Origin: an uncultured Clostridia bacterium
GTDB lineage: Bacteria; Bacillota; Clostridia; Lachnospirales; CAG-274
Length of the DNA stretch: 15,884 bases
Assembly: GCA_947589405.1 (NCBI GenBank)
Contig: CANQBT010000041.1
Span: 1 to 15,884, forward strand
Direction: 5' to 3'
The position numbers and the translations under genes are program-made. Under the pieces are notes generated by a model. The model did no database searches, had not been told where the DNA came from, and saw only the letters and a program-made list of their open reading frames with translations. Positions 5,466 to 15,410 of the stretch are shown one piece after another (the first letter of the stretch is position 1; every line of letters begins with the position of its first letter).

Positions 5466-8400
5466 TTATCTTTCGTTCACCTTATACAGCACCGCTGCCA
5501 TTTCGGCTCTGGTTATAGTATTTTCGGGTCGGAAGGTATTATCGGGATAGCCGTTTATGATACCCTCTGCGGAAAGTGTATTTACAGCCTCTGCGGCATA
5601 GCCGCTTATATCCTCGCTGTCGCCGAAGAGTTTGCTGTTTTCAGCAGGCTCAAGAGCAAGGTATCTGTAAATTATGGCTGCGGTATCCTCTCTCGTAATG
5701 CTTGTGTCGGGAGCAAACATGCCGTTTCCTATGCCGTAGACAATATTATTGTCTGCAGCCCACATTACAGCCTTATAATACCATGCGTTTTCGTCAACGT
5801 CTTCAAAGCCCTGTGAAGTGCCTTCATATGCCGTAAGGTCAACGCCATCAAGATTTGCTATGAGCTGTACGAGCTCTGCTCTTGTGAGAGAAGCTTCGGG
5901 AGCAAATGTATTTTCGGTCCTTCCGCTTATAAGTCCGAGACCGTGAAGGGTATTTACCATATCCTCGCACCACAAGCCCTTTACATCTTCAAAGACTGTC
6001 TTTTCTTCAGTCGTAACTGTCTGTGCGGGCTCTTCCTTTGCCGTTTCGGTGGTTTCTTCCGTCACGGCTTCGGTTGTTGCCTGTGTTGTAGTGGTATTGT
6101 TTGTCCTGTGAGCGCGTCCGCCGCCGCCTGAGCCGCCGCTTGAGCCGCCTGTTGAAGGTGCAGCCGTAGTAGTCTCGGTGGCTGCCTCCGTAGTAGTTTC
6201 GGGAGCTGCCTCCGTAGTGGTCTCGGGCAGGCTGCCTGTTACATTCACCTGTATGGTCTTGCTCATTACGACAGTTTCATCGTCCGTATCGGCGATATCA
6301 GCGGTAATGCCGTCCTTATTGTAATACAGACGGTTGCCCTCGTTGTCGTAGGTGTTGTCGTCCTCGTCCATAAAGAGGCTGTAGCTCTTCTTTATTGCGG
6401 TAACGGTAATTGTAGCCGTACCTTCCTTCTTGCCGTATATGCTGCCGTTTGACGGGTCGATATCGGCAATACTGCTGTCGCTTATTGAGTAGTTGAGCCT
6501 GCTAGTCTTTCCTGCTCCGTAAGGCGCAACATTGAAGCGAGGATATACGGTCTCGCCTGCGTTGACCTCTATAGCGCTTTCATCTCCGCCGTTTATGAGT
6601 ATATCCGTTATTTCAAGGTCCTCATCGCTTATAAGGTGGATATCGGTGCTGTCTCTGTAGAGAGCCGTTCCCTCAAGGTCCTCAAGGGTCATGTAAAGGG
6701 TCTGGCTGCTGCCGTCGCTCCATATGCCGCTTATATCGATCGCTTCCTTTACGGTCTCAGTATCGTGAGGCTCAAGAGAAGGTACGGGAACGCTGAGAAG
6801 CTCGACCATGCCGTCCTCCGCCTCTCTGTCTCTTGCCTTTACGGTGAATATCATATCGCCCGTAGCCTTGTTGCCGTGGTTGGTGAATACAGCCGTTATA
6901 TCCTCTTCATCGTTGTTTATCCTGCGCATAGCGGGCTCGATATTTTCAACGATAGGAATCTTGTCGAATTCGAACTCGCCTGTGAACATTTCCTCTGTAA
7001 GGTCGTCCTCATGAGCGGTTATCGTGAATTTATAGGTGTCGCCTGCGTCGGGCACTCTGAATGTGAACATGCCCTCCGCTTCATCGTCGCCAAGCTCTGC
7101 ATCGGCAGAGTCTATAGCGGCTGCACATTGAGTATTTACTACACATTCTCCAAGGTCCGTAACATTGCCTTCGCCGTCTGTCATTTTGGCGGTGAATGTT
7201 ATCGTATCGCAAGGAATTACGCCTACGTTTGAAGCCTTTACATAAAGGGTTGCGTCATGTCCCGATACGGGGTATTCGGGCTCTGTGTGTACGTCCGTTA
7301 CCTCTACGGAGCTTACAACGCGATAGCCGTGTATAATAAGGTCGGAATTCGGAGAAATGCTCGTGTTTCCGCTGCTGTCCGTTTCAAGCCTGCTGCTTCT
7401 GAATGCGCACATCATGTTGTCCTTGTCAAGGGCCATGAAGCTGTGCTCGCTGTAGAGCGTATTGTTTTCATCGGGTACGTCAAGCTCGCCTGCAGCGCCC
7501 CAGCTGCCCTGATAAGTTGTATATACCTGTCCTGTTGTCTTATCCGTTATATCCGTTGATCTCCTGTGAGGATCGTACATACGAATGTACAGGCTTCTCT
7601 TTACCTCGGGCGGATTTTCGCCGTTTTCATCGAAGGTTGTCGAAGAATTCAGCTGATCCCAAATGAGATAGAGATTTCCGTCGGGCTGCATAGTTACATC
7701 GAAGGTCTGAGCCGCTTCTGCGCCCTTCTGAACGAGGGTATAGTCCATATCCTCTATCATATAGCCGTCGGAAGAGCCCACAACGTCCTTGGCAAGCTCC
7801 ATGCCAATGTTTGTAGATACTACATTTCCGTCTCTGTTCCAGTAGAGATACACATTGTTGTCATAAGCCACAGTCTGTGGATTGCTGTCCTGTACATCGT
7901 TTGTAGTAAGTCTTATAGGTCCGAATGATGAGTTGTTGTTAATATCAACTACAGAAGCGTATATTTCCATATCCTCATTTGTATCGGTATTTCCGTCCTT
8001 GTCAACGGTGTATGTAACATAGGCGTTTCCGCCGTATGTATGGGCAGTCATTTCGCTTACGCCGAGAGTATTCTCCACAAGGGGCATAAATCTCTGATTG
8101 TCAAGACTTCCTCTGCCGTAGTGGTCCTCATAGGCAATGTATGAAGCCTCGTTCTGAGTATAGCCTATCTCGTTGAAATCGCCGTCAAGCATCTTGTAGC
8201 ATACTGTGCTGTACGCATTGTTTAAAAATCTGTCAAGGTCCTGAACGGTCTCATATGAGAAGTCCGCATTTGTATCGGAATAATCCGTTGTAAGATAAGC
8301 TATGAACGTTCTGCCCGTGTCGCTGTCATATGCTATCTCCGGCATAGAATTAGAAAATCCGTCGGGCTGTGTAAGTATCTCGGAGGTACTTATATTTCCG

Positions 8401-11400
8401 TCTTGGTCGAATACGCAGAAGCTAAGGTCTGCGCTGTTGAGGAAATCGGGCATATCACTTACACTGTTTCCGAATGTCTTATTAAGGTCGCTGTATACTA
8501 CCATTACGCTGTCGCCTGCCTGAGCTACGGAGTAGTCAAGGTCGGCAGTACCGTCGTCGTCTACCTTCTGCGGCTCTGACCACTGACCGTTATCGTAGAT
8601 CATATAAAAGAGCGTCTGACAGTCGTAATCGTCTCTTGTAATATCATCGCCCATGTAGAACATTATGGACTTTCCGTTTCCTAAGTGCATTATGTGAGGA
8701 GACGGGTGTCTGAGCGTGCCCCTTAACCTGCTTTCGGAAAGAAGGTCGGGAGTATCGTTGTCAACTATCTGCTCTCCGCCGTCATTGAGGTCCCTTACGT
8801 TATCCATAAGCATAACAGCCTGTGGGCTCGTGCTCTCGTCGGGTGTCTGTATATCCACATCTTCGAATGTATTGCCACGGCCTCTTGATATACTCTGCAT
8901 AGAGCCTCTTAATTCCATATCATCGCTGCCAATGGAAGCCCCATTGCTTACAGACATTATATTGGCTGCAGAAGCCTTAGTATCCTCGGGGAACAGGTCA
9001 ATATTATCCTTGGGTTTATCAGCTCCAATGCTCTCTTTATAGTATTTAAAGTTGTCCTTGTTATACGCAGCATTGAAATTGAGCCAGCCGTTGTCTACCA
9101 TGCCTTCATCGTATCTGAGGCCCTTTGTAATGGTCAGAACTCTGAAGTTAAGAGGCACGAAGGCAAGGTCAATGTCCACATTAAGTCCGAATTGGAATGT
9201 AGCCGCTCCGACATTGTGTTTTTGTGCCGCAACATTGAAATTGATAGCACCGCTTACGCCTGCCGAAAAGCAGCCTCTCCAGCCTGCGCCTGCGCCTATT
9301 GTTAATCTTGGAAGGAATCCCAGAAGTCCTGCACTGGACAGATCGGAATCGTCAAGGGTCATACCCTCCGTGTACTGCAGTACCTTGTTGGCGCGGGGAT
9401 AAATTCCCCAAAGGCCCTTTATAGTAACTCCTCCTACTATAGTAAGATATAAAGGAACGACTCCTATGTATGCGGAAAAGTTTTCGCTTCCGTTGGCTTC
9501 AACGCCCACTATTATATATATCTGTTCGCAAAGGAACTGACTTTCGCCGCCTGTATGGACCTTGTAGAAGCGCATATAATAGCCCCCTCCGAATTTAACG
9601 TTCCAATTGAACTTGCCTCTTCTTGCCACGGCAAAGCCGCCGGGACTTGAATGGCTGTTTTCGGCTGCCAGCAGGTCGTTCTTGCTGTTATATGCCTTGG
9701 CATCAGGGGTGCCATCAGCTGCAGGAGTCGATTGTAATGGCTTACCCGTTATATTTGTAACACCGGGGTCTATAAGAATGCTTGCAAGGCTTGCAACACG
9801 CTGCTGTGAAGTACCGGTCTGGAATACATCGTCGCCGCTTCTGCCTGCCTGACCTATGGCGGCCTTTATAAGACTGCCGCTGCCCATAAAGAAGTCCCAT
9901 ACCTCATACGTAGCCAACGTAGTGGTCTCCGTAGAGGGCTCTATGGTAGTGCCCTCACTGCCGTCCTCCGTTGAGCCGTCGCCCTCTGCATAGAGTACGG
10001 GATAGTCTGCAGCTATTGAAGCCGCAGCTGCGTTCTGATCGTATGAAGCAGCAGATGTGCCGTCGCTGTAGTCGGACGTTCTCTGAAGGTTGACTACGGG
10101 CGCTCCCATATCTATAGAAGGAGATATTTCGCCCAATATATCCAGGTTGTCCACGCCCAGATCGTCTATATCGGGCATTTCCATAGTAACGGGGTCGGGG
10201 AGCTTAGTAAACTTAACGCCTGTTTCAACTGCTCCGCAGCCTCTTCCGTATAAGTCATAGGCCTCAATGGTAAGGCTTCCGCCGTCTCTCAAATATTCTC
10301 TGCCGTTGAAGGTAGATGTATATTTATTGTTGCCCGATTTGTCCATTAACCATTCCTTTATGAGGTTTCCGTCAATGTCATAGCTCCTCAGCGCTACCTG
10401 AGATATGGTATAGCCGTCTGCAACGCTGAAATCAGCCGTTGCAGTTATGTTTTTGTCCTCAAGTGTTATTCCGCTTACCTTATCCTCGTTGCAGTCAAAA
10501 TCAAAGTTGCTTACCCATATATTTTCGTCCTGGAAGGGCAGAGCGAACCTTATCTCCTGCTGCTGCTCAACGGCAGTTCTCAATACGGGAACGTGCTTTA
10601 TATATGCTTTGCCGCCTGTGCCGAAAATAAGATTTGTCAAGTAGCTCTTTGAGCCATGAGGCACAAGTACGCTGAAGTAACCGTTTGAATCCGTTGTAGT
10701 AGTTACCTTATATGTCTTGCCGTCTATTTCCTCGGACTTAGTTATGTCCAATGAGCCTACCGTAACGTCAACGCCTGCTGCGCCGGTATATGTGGACTTG
10801 TTGTTTATATCCACCTTTGCGCTTGCAGGAGTTCTCAATGTGGCCAGGGGCTTTATTATCTGACCCGTTATGATTGAGTTTGGCATATTTTCGTTTATCT
10901 TTGCAAAGCAGTAGCTTACGATCGCATTTTCTGCCTGTACCTCAAAGCTGAAGGTATCGCCTACATGTACCGTATATATAGGAAGCTTGCTTTCCTCCGC
11001 GGTCTTGTTGTCGTCACTGTATGCCCACATTGCCGTATAGCCCTCTTCCGGCTGAGCATAGAGGCTTACCGTATCGCCTATTGCAAGATTGTCTATGTGG
11101 CCTGTCATACCTGCCATTTTTGACAGATTATCATCAATGGCTTTATCAACGTCTGCCTGAAGGTCGTTTACTTCAGCCAGATATTCATCATATGCCTTTT
11201 GCTTTTCGGCGTTTCTTTGATTTACTTCATCTACATATTTGCCATATAAGCCGCTTTTGTCTGCATAGTCGGAATATAAGGAAGTCAGGTCAATATGTCT
11301 TGTTAGTTCCGTTACCAAATCCCCTGGCATATAGTATAAAAACAGACCGTCTACATCAGTTCTATTCAGGAAATCTGTTGTTGACCATAAGTCGTCTGCT

Positions 11401-14400
11401 TGGCTCAATACCCTTGCCTGATCATCGGTTAGATGTGATAAATCATCATCAAACATACCGTCCAGCAGCCTGTCTATTGCAACGCTTTTAGTTGGGGCTA
11501 AATATATATTATTGTTGTATGTAAATTCGTAATAAATTATATTTCTATCAAAATTAAATGCCTCTTCTAAATCATTTAATTTCGATTGAGAATTAATCTT
11601 ATTTCTTGTATTTTCATTCATATAGTTTTTAAGTATATAACGCACTTCTCCTCCGGTTGTAAATATATTGCTCAATCCTCGTTCATGATGGTAGCCTATA
11701 AGCTTTAAAAGATGTATTAGCGGCATACCATGGTAATCGCCATATACCTTTGAATATATAGCCGGCAAATTATTATTCATCAAACTTGTTCTAAGCTCCG
11801 GCGTATTATCTATATAGTCCAGAAGAGCCGCTCTTTTCTGTTCGTCCGAAAGACTGTGCTCTGCAAAGTCACTGCGGCTCATAGGTGTTTCCGTGATAAT
11901 ATCGGGAGCCTCAGCCTTCTTCTCGGCAAGAGCCGTTCTGAGAGCTTCTATGTCGTTGAATACAACGTCTCCCGTCATGTTGGTGCCTATTACATAGCCG
12001 TGACGTGCATTTTCTTCCTTAGTCTCCGCGATATTGATGTCTATAAGGTCATGGAGCACGGTCACATGCTTATTGTCCTTTTCAAATACCACCTTTATAT
12101 CCATATTTTCGGTAATGGGCATATCCTCCTGATATTTGAATTCACGGGTCTTTCCGTCTACGGTCGCCGTTATGGAGGCTATGTGATAACCCTGGTCGGG
12201 TATTATTTCGGGGCGCAGAAGGTCGTTTTTGCACCATGCGCTGCTTTCTATGTCCTGATCATTGTATACCTGACCGCCTAGCTTGAACTGACCGTGAGCA
12301 TAAGGCTCTATATGTATCTTATTTACCTTTTCGGTCCTTGCGAATACAGCCTTTGCATTGAGAACGTCCTTTGACTGGTCGCCGTTATATATGTAGTTTA
12401 TTATGAAATCGTCGTCAAGCTTTACTTCATCACCGCTGTCTGCAAAGTAGGACTTGTTGTTGCCTGTGTATTCTACATTTGTGAGCGTACAGCCGTATTT
12501 ACTTCCTTCACTGCTGAGATCGCCTTTTACATACACGCTTTCGTTCTTTATATAACTTGTCTGTGTACTTGCGTCGTCCGAGGTCTCTTTGTCGCCGTTT
12601 CTCGTGCTTCCCGGTGAAAAGCTCTTTGTTTCGGCTCTGCTGTTCTCGTCTGTACCCGTGTATACATAATAATTGAGAGTATCGGGCTTCAGAAGATTCA
12701 GCTTAAAATTACTGTAGGTGAAAATTACATTACTTACTGTAACCGTTGTATCTGCCATGAATGTCCAAGCGTATAAGTGTACATTGCCGTCCTTTACTCT
12801 TATTCCCTTGTTTACCATAGTACTTGATGAAACGGTCCTGTCATAGGGACCGTCAACAGAGCCGTTCTCATCAGCCTCTTCATAGTATACGAGATAAAAA
12901 AGACAACCTCCTGTCCAGCTTCCGCCCTCTATATGATAGTCTATATGGTCAATGCCTACAAGATCCCAATAATCGTTATCCTCAGCGTCCGGACTCGGGT
13001 TATGGAAAATTCCTTTCCAGTCTACAGAGGCTTTAAGTACACCGTCCGGGTGTGAAGCTGATGTCCATTTGAATGTCCTGTTGCTTGCGCTTATAGGCGC
13101 AATGCCGTTGTTGGCTATTGTATTGCTGTAAATAGTGGCAAAGGCAGTATCGGCCGAATGGCCCTCGGCTGTATCGACTTCTCCCGAATAATTTACAAGA
13201 GACTTATTGTCATTATTGGAATAGGGCAGTATGTCTACATGTGCCTTTCCTATAGTGACATTGGCATTGTCCTCGGTCTCCGCCGTAATGTCAAAGCCCA
13301 CAGTCTCCGTAATGTCCTTTAAGCCGTCCTTTATAAAGGGCACGTATATTTTCTTCTCGGTCTCGCCGGGCATGAAGCTTACATCGCCCATAACGGGTAT
13401 GTAGTGCTCGTCGGCCTTGGCGCTGTCCGCCAGCGTGGAAACATATACGCCTAAGAAGTCGTTGGCATTTCCCTTCCTCACAAGCTTCAGCACTATGCCC
13501 TCGGCGTCGGAAAATACCTCGTAGCTCTCCTTCTCAAAGCCAAGCTCACATCTCTCCACCTTTTCATCGTTGTTTATATATACAACGCTTGTTATACGTG
13601 AGCCAAGCTCCGCACCGTTTGTGGGAGTGTTAAGAGCAAACTCCAGAATGTCCTGTGTTTCGTATATATCGTCGTCGATTATCTTCACATGGAGCATTTT
13701 GTAGGCTTCACCGTCTGCAAAGGTCATTGTATAAGATATGCCCTCCGCCTCGGCAGCCGCCTTACTTACGTCGTCTGCTATTTCCTTTGTCTCGTCGTCC
13801 GGCTCGAAGAAGCTGTCAAGGCTGTGAGCGCTTTCGTCCGTGTAGCCTGCAGTTGCCTTGCCCGTAGCTTCATCGTGCATCTTGTGAAGGGCTGAGGTAT
13901 AGTCCCCCATGTCGTTGTCGGAATATTCCACATCGGAAATATCCTCCTTCATTTTAAGGCCCTCGTCTATGCTTATGAGCTGAGGCGTATCCTCCTCTTC
14001 TTCGGGCTTTTCTTCACTCTCTTCATATACATTCTCTTCTGCACTCTCCACGCTCTCCACCTGCGCTTCTGCAGAAGCCGCCGAAGCTATATCGTCTGTT
14101 GCCGCAAAGAAATAGGGCTCCGCAGACGCTCCCGAAGATATTCTGTCCGTTGTGAAAAGCATATCCTCGTTAAGCTCTATCTGGCTCTCGAATACGGTTG
14201 GATTGTCCTCGCTCTTCTTAAGGTCGTGATAAAATCCGAACATGTCCTTTTCCTGAAGCACGAAATCCTCGCCGTATTTTGCCGAAATTTCTATAGCCTT
14301 TATGTTTACGTTGACCTCGCCTTCCGTACCGCCTCGGCGCACAACGTAGAAGTCAAACTCCTCGCCTTCGGCAGTGGATATCTGAGGCGCAAGTACCTCA

Positions 14401-14552
14401 AACATGCCGTTTGGGTGCTTTGCGGCAAACTCATCGCTTACCCGAAGCTGCGATACATCGGGCTCCGCCTGAGTGTCTGCCCATACCGCGCTCGGCGCCG
14501 CTATCGCCGCCGAAAGCATAAGAGCAGTTAGTCTTTTAAATACCTTTGCCAT
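5466..14552 (-). CDS. Giant secreted multidomain S-layer homology protein
   Basis: A 3028-residue cell-surface protein. I use the ATG at 14550-14552 (MAKVFKRLTALML) because GAAAGGAAG lies 6 bases upstream; the ATG 42 bases earlier has no ribosome binding site. Residues 1-25 are a signal peptide cut after VWA. By sequence pattern the modules are: Calx-beta-like N half (about 50-98); acidic low-complexity insert (about 100-268); Calx-beta-like C half (about 270-328); second Calx-beta-like domain (about 328-441); mixed beta region; helical AT-rich block (about 868-1141) with coiled-coil tendency; CnaB/regulatory-like beta domains (about 1222-1451); Gly-rich beta region (about 1638-1832); repeated strands recalling a beta-propeller (about 1945-2412); CARDB-like domains (about 2415-2640); Big2-like domain (about 2641-2770); Thr/Glu and Gly linker (2772-2851); and three SLH motifs (2852-2912, 2913-2973, 2974-3028) with LTRAE, ITRED and ITRAE signatures. 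The SLH part should bind secondary cell-wall polymer. The rest suggests adhesion or scaffolding; no catalytic motif is evident. The gene follows the CPBP protease gene closely. Confidence 0.9.
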   Translation of the reverse strand: MAKVFKRLTALMLSAAIAAPSAVWADTQAEPDVSQLRVSDEFAAKHPNGMFEVLAPQISTAEGEEFDFYVVRRGGTEGEVNVNIKAIEISAKYGEDFVLQEKDMFGFYHDLKKSEDNPTVFESQIELNEDMLFTTDRISSGASAEPYFFAATDDIASAASAEAQVESVESAEENVYEESEEKPEEEEDTPQLISIDEGLKMKEDISDVEYSDNDMGDYTSALHKMHDEATGKATAGYTDESAHSLDSFFEPDDETKEIADDVSKAAAEAEGISYTMTFADGEAYKMLHVKIIDDDIYETQDILEFALNTPTNGAELGSRITSVVYINNDEKVERCELGFEKESYEVFSDAEGIVLKLVRKGNANDFLGVYVSTLADSAKADEHYIPVMGDVSFMPGETEKKIYVPFIKDGLKDITETVGFDITAETEDNANVTIGKAHVDILPYSNNDNKSLVNYSGEVDTAEGHSADTAFATIYSNTIANNGIAPISASNRTFKWTSASHPDGVLKASVDWKGIFHNPSPDAEDNDYWDLVGIDHIDYHIEGGSWTGGCLFYLVYYEEADENGSVDGPYDRTVSSSTMVNKGIRVKDGNVHLYAWTFMADTTVTVSNVIFTYSNFKLNLLKPDTLNYYVYTGTDENSRAETKSFSPGSTRNGDKETSDDASTQTSYIKNESVYVKGDLSSEGSKYGCTLTNVEYTGNNKSYFADSGDEVKLDDDFIINYIYNGDQSKDVLNAKAVFARTEKVNKIHIEPYAHGQFKLGGQVYNDQDIESSAWCKNDLLRPEIIPDQGYHIASITATVDGKTREFKYQEDMPITENMDIKVVFEKDNKHVTVLHDLIDINIAETKEENARHGYVIGTNMTGDVVFNDIEALRTALAEKKAEAPDIITETPMSRSDFAEHSLSDEQKRAALLDYIDNTPELRTSLMNNNLPAIYSKVYGDYHGMPLIHLLKLIGYHHERGLSNIFTTGGEVRYILKNYMNENTRNKINSQSKLNDLEEAFNFDRNIIYYEFTYNNNIYLAPTKSVAIDRLLDGMFDDDLSHLTDDQARVLSQADDLWSTTDFLNRTDVDGLFLYYMPGDLVTELTRHIDLTSLYSDYADKSGLYGKYVDEVNQRNAEKQKAYDEYLAEVNDLQADVDKAIDDNLSKMAGMTGHIDNLAIGDTVSLYAQPEEGYTAMWAYSDDNKTAEESKLPIYTVHVGDTFSFEVQAENAIVSYCFAKINENMPNSIITGQIIKPLATLRTPASAKVDINNKSTYTGAAGVDVTVGSLDITKSEEIDGKTYKVTTTTDSNGYFSVLVPHGSKSYLTNLIFGTGGKAYIKHVPVLRTAVEQQQEIRFALPFQDENIWVSNFDFDCNEDKVSGITLEDKNITATADFSVADGYTISQVALRSYDIDGNLIKEWLMDKSGNNKYTSTFNGREYLRDGGSLTIEAYDLYGRGCGAVETGVKFTKLPDPVTMEMPDIDDLGVDNLDILGEISPSIDMGAPVVNLQRTSDYSDGTSAASYDQNAAAASIAADYPVLYAEGDGSTEDGSEGTTIEPSTETTTLATYEVWDFFMGSGSLIKAAIGQAGRSGDDVFQTGTSQQRVASLASILIDPGVTNITGKPLQSTPAADGTPDAKAYNSKNDLLAAENSHSSPGGFAVARRGKFNWNVKFGGGYYMRFYKVHTGGESQFLCEQIYIIVGVEANGSENFSAYIGVVPLYLTIVGGVTIKGLWGIYPRANKVLQYTEGMTLDDSDLSSAGLLGFLPRLTIGAGAGWRGCFSAGVSGAINFNVAAQKHNVGAATFQFGLNVDIDLAFVPLNFRVLTITKGLRYDEGMVDNGWLNFNAAYNKDNFKYYKESIGADKPKDNIDLFPEDTKASAANIMSVSNGASIGSDDMELRGSMQSISRGRGNTFEDVDIQTPDESTSPQAVMLMDNVRDLNDGGEQIVDNDTPDLLSESRLRGTLRHPSPHIMHLGNGKSIMFYMGDDITRDDYDCQTLFYMIYDNGQWSEPQKVDDDGTADLDYSVAQAGDSVMVVYSDLNKTFGNSVSDMPDFLNSADLSFCVFDQDGNISTSEILTQPDGFSNSMPEIAYDSDTGRTFIAYLTTDYSDTNADFSYETVQDLDRFLNNAYSTVCYKMLDGDFNEIGYTQNEASYIAYEDHYGRGSLDNQRFMPLVENTLGVSEMTAHTYGGNAYVTYTVDKDGNTDTNEDMEIYASVVDINNNSSFGPIRLTTNDVQDSNPQTVAYDNNVYLYWNRDGNVVSTNIGMELAKDVVGSSDGYMIEDMDYTLVQKGAEAAQTFDVTMQPDGNLYLIWDQLNSSTTFDENGENPPEVKRSLYIRMYDPHRRSTDITDKTTGQVYTTYQGSWGAAGELDVPDENNTLYSEHSFMALDKDNMMCAFRSSRLETDSSGNTSISPNSDLIIHGYRVVSSVEVTDVHTEPEYPVSGHDATLYVKASNVGVIPCDTITFTAKMTDGEGNVTDLGECVVNTQCAAAIDSADAELGDDEAEGMFTFRVPDAGDTYKFTITAHEDDLTEEMFTGEFEFDKIPIVENIEPAMRRINNDEEDITAVFTNHGNKATGDMIFTVKARDREAEDGMVELLSVPVPSLEPHDTETVKEAIDISGIWSDGSSQTLYMTLEDLEGTALYRDSTDIHLISDEDLEITDILINGGDESAIEVNAGETVYPRFNVAPYGAGKTSRLNYSISDSSIADIDPSNGSIYGKKEGTATITVTAIKKSYSLFMDEDDNTYDNEGNRLYYNKDGITADIADTDDETVVMSKTIQVNVTGSLPETTTEAAPETTTEAATETTTAAPSTGGSSGGSGGGGRAHRTNNTTTTQATTEAVTEETTETAKEEPAQTVTTEEKTVFEDVKGLWCEDMVNTLHGLGLISGRTENTFAPEASLTRAELVQLIANLDGVDLTAYEGTSQGFEDVDENAWYYKAVMWAADNNIVYGIGNGMFAPDTSITREDTAAIIYRYLALEPAENSKLFGDSEDISGYAAEAVNTLSAEGIINGYPDNTFRPENTITRAEMAAVLYKVNER
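6157..6228 (-). repeat. Short in-frame tandem repeat coding the ETTTEA linker
   Basis: Two near-identical 24-base units (6181-6204 and 6205-6228, both beginning GCTGCCTCCGTAGT) follow a related shorter unit. They encode ETTTEAAP/T repeats in the Thr-rich linker just before a Gly/Ser tract and the SLH motifs. Such tracts are typical spacers across the cell wall and may be glycosylated; unit number can vary by slippage. Confidence 0.7.
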
Positions 14553-14580
14553 ATCATTCTTCCTTTCTTTTTTAAATTTT

Positions 14581-15405
14581 TTATATAATATCATCTCTCT
14601 CCGACATATCCGTCTTAAGGATAAGTCGGAAGGAGTAAATGATCACGGGAATAAATATTACTACCATTACTATGTATGATACAAGAGAGGCTATTCCCTG
14701 TTCGCCTCCCGATACGTAGTCGCCTAATTGGTTGCTGTGCTCGGTTATGTAGTAGCCCTGCATGGGGAAAAAGTCGTTAAGACAGTGTATAAGCGCTATT
14801 GCCCATATGTTCCTGTATCTTATGTAAAGAGCCGCAAGGAACAGGCCCAGAGCCGCCGTCTGCAATGTCTTGAGTACCGACTGGGCTATCCCCAGTATGT
14901 CGTAGCTTCCGCCGAATACGTATGAATACACATGCACGAAGCCGAATATAAGCGATGAAATGACAGCCGACCATATGAGGCTCTTGTGGGACGTGCCCAT
15001 TTTCATTATCAGCGCCCTCATTATAACGCCTCTGAAAAGAGCCTCCTCAAACAATCCTACGGATATGCAGAAGGCCAGCACAGCCAGCTCCTTCATTATT
15101 AATTCCTTTGCCGTCATTTCCTTTGTGTAGGGGGATATCGCCATTAAGATACCCAAAGCTATCATGAATATGAGCACATACCATGACCTTATCATCGTGC
15201 TGCCAAAGCCCTCCAAGCCCAACAGCGGTTTTTTTGCTCCCATAAGCGCCGCTATGCCTATCATTATTATGAAAAGCACTATGCGCACACATACCGAGCC
15301 TGCCGACGGCGGCATTCCGTTTATCGGCAGGGATATTCCCCCTACGCCTATGATAAGCGCCGCCGCTCCCGTCAGAAGGGGTTTTCCTTTTATAAAGTTT
15401 TTCAT
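14581..15405 (-). CDS. CPBP-family intramembrane metalloprotease
   Basis: The product is a 274-residue polytopic membrane protein of the CPBP (CAAX protease and bacteriocin-processing, Abi) family. Hydrophobic segments span roughly 11-28, 38-57, 73-92, 106-126, 144-166, 180-198, 200-214 and 238-262. The family motifs are complete: EEALFR (Glu120, Glu121, Arg125), FGFVH (Phe154, His158) and HCLND (His207, Asn210), which together form the glutamate/histidine active site inside the membrane. The ATG has AAAGGAG 5 bases upstream. The gene is the first of a pair; the giant SLH protein starts 28 bases after its stop. Family members cleave prenylated proteins, bacteriocin leaders or anti-sigma factors, or confer bacteriocin immunity. 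A role in processing the neighbouring surface protein is inferred only from position. Confidence 0.9.
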   Translation of the reverse strand: MKNFIKGKPLLTGAAALIIGVGGISLPINGMPPSAGSVCVRIVLFIIMIGIAALMGAKKPLLGLEGFGSTMIRSWYVLIFMIALGILMAISPYTKEMTAKELIMKELAVLAFCISVGLFEEALFRGVIMRALIMKMGTSHKSLIWSAVISSLIFGFVHVYSYVFGGSYDILGIAQSVLKTLQTAALGLFLAALYIRYRNIWAIALIHCLNDFFPMQGYYITEHSNQLGDYVSGGEQGIASLVSYIVMVVIFIPVIIYSFRLILKTDMSERDDII

Positions 15406-15410
15406 GCTTT

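Noticed and set aside
6205..6240. LPETT sequence in the giant protein, resembling a sortase motif
   Set aside because: It lacks the Gly of LPxTG, is not followed by a membrane segment, and lies ahead of three SLH motifs that already provide anchoring.
6636..7928. Long plus-strand open frames opposite the giant gene (up to 198 codons)
   Set aside because: They are reverse-strand shadows of a GC-biased coding region, without ribosome binding sites or recognisable domains.
14553..14594. 14-residue N-terminal extension of the giant protein
   Set aside because: It overlaps the end of the CPBP gene and lacks a ribosome binding site; the internal ATG has GAAAGGAAG correctly spaced and starts a normal signal peptide.
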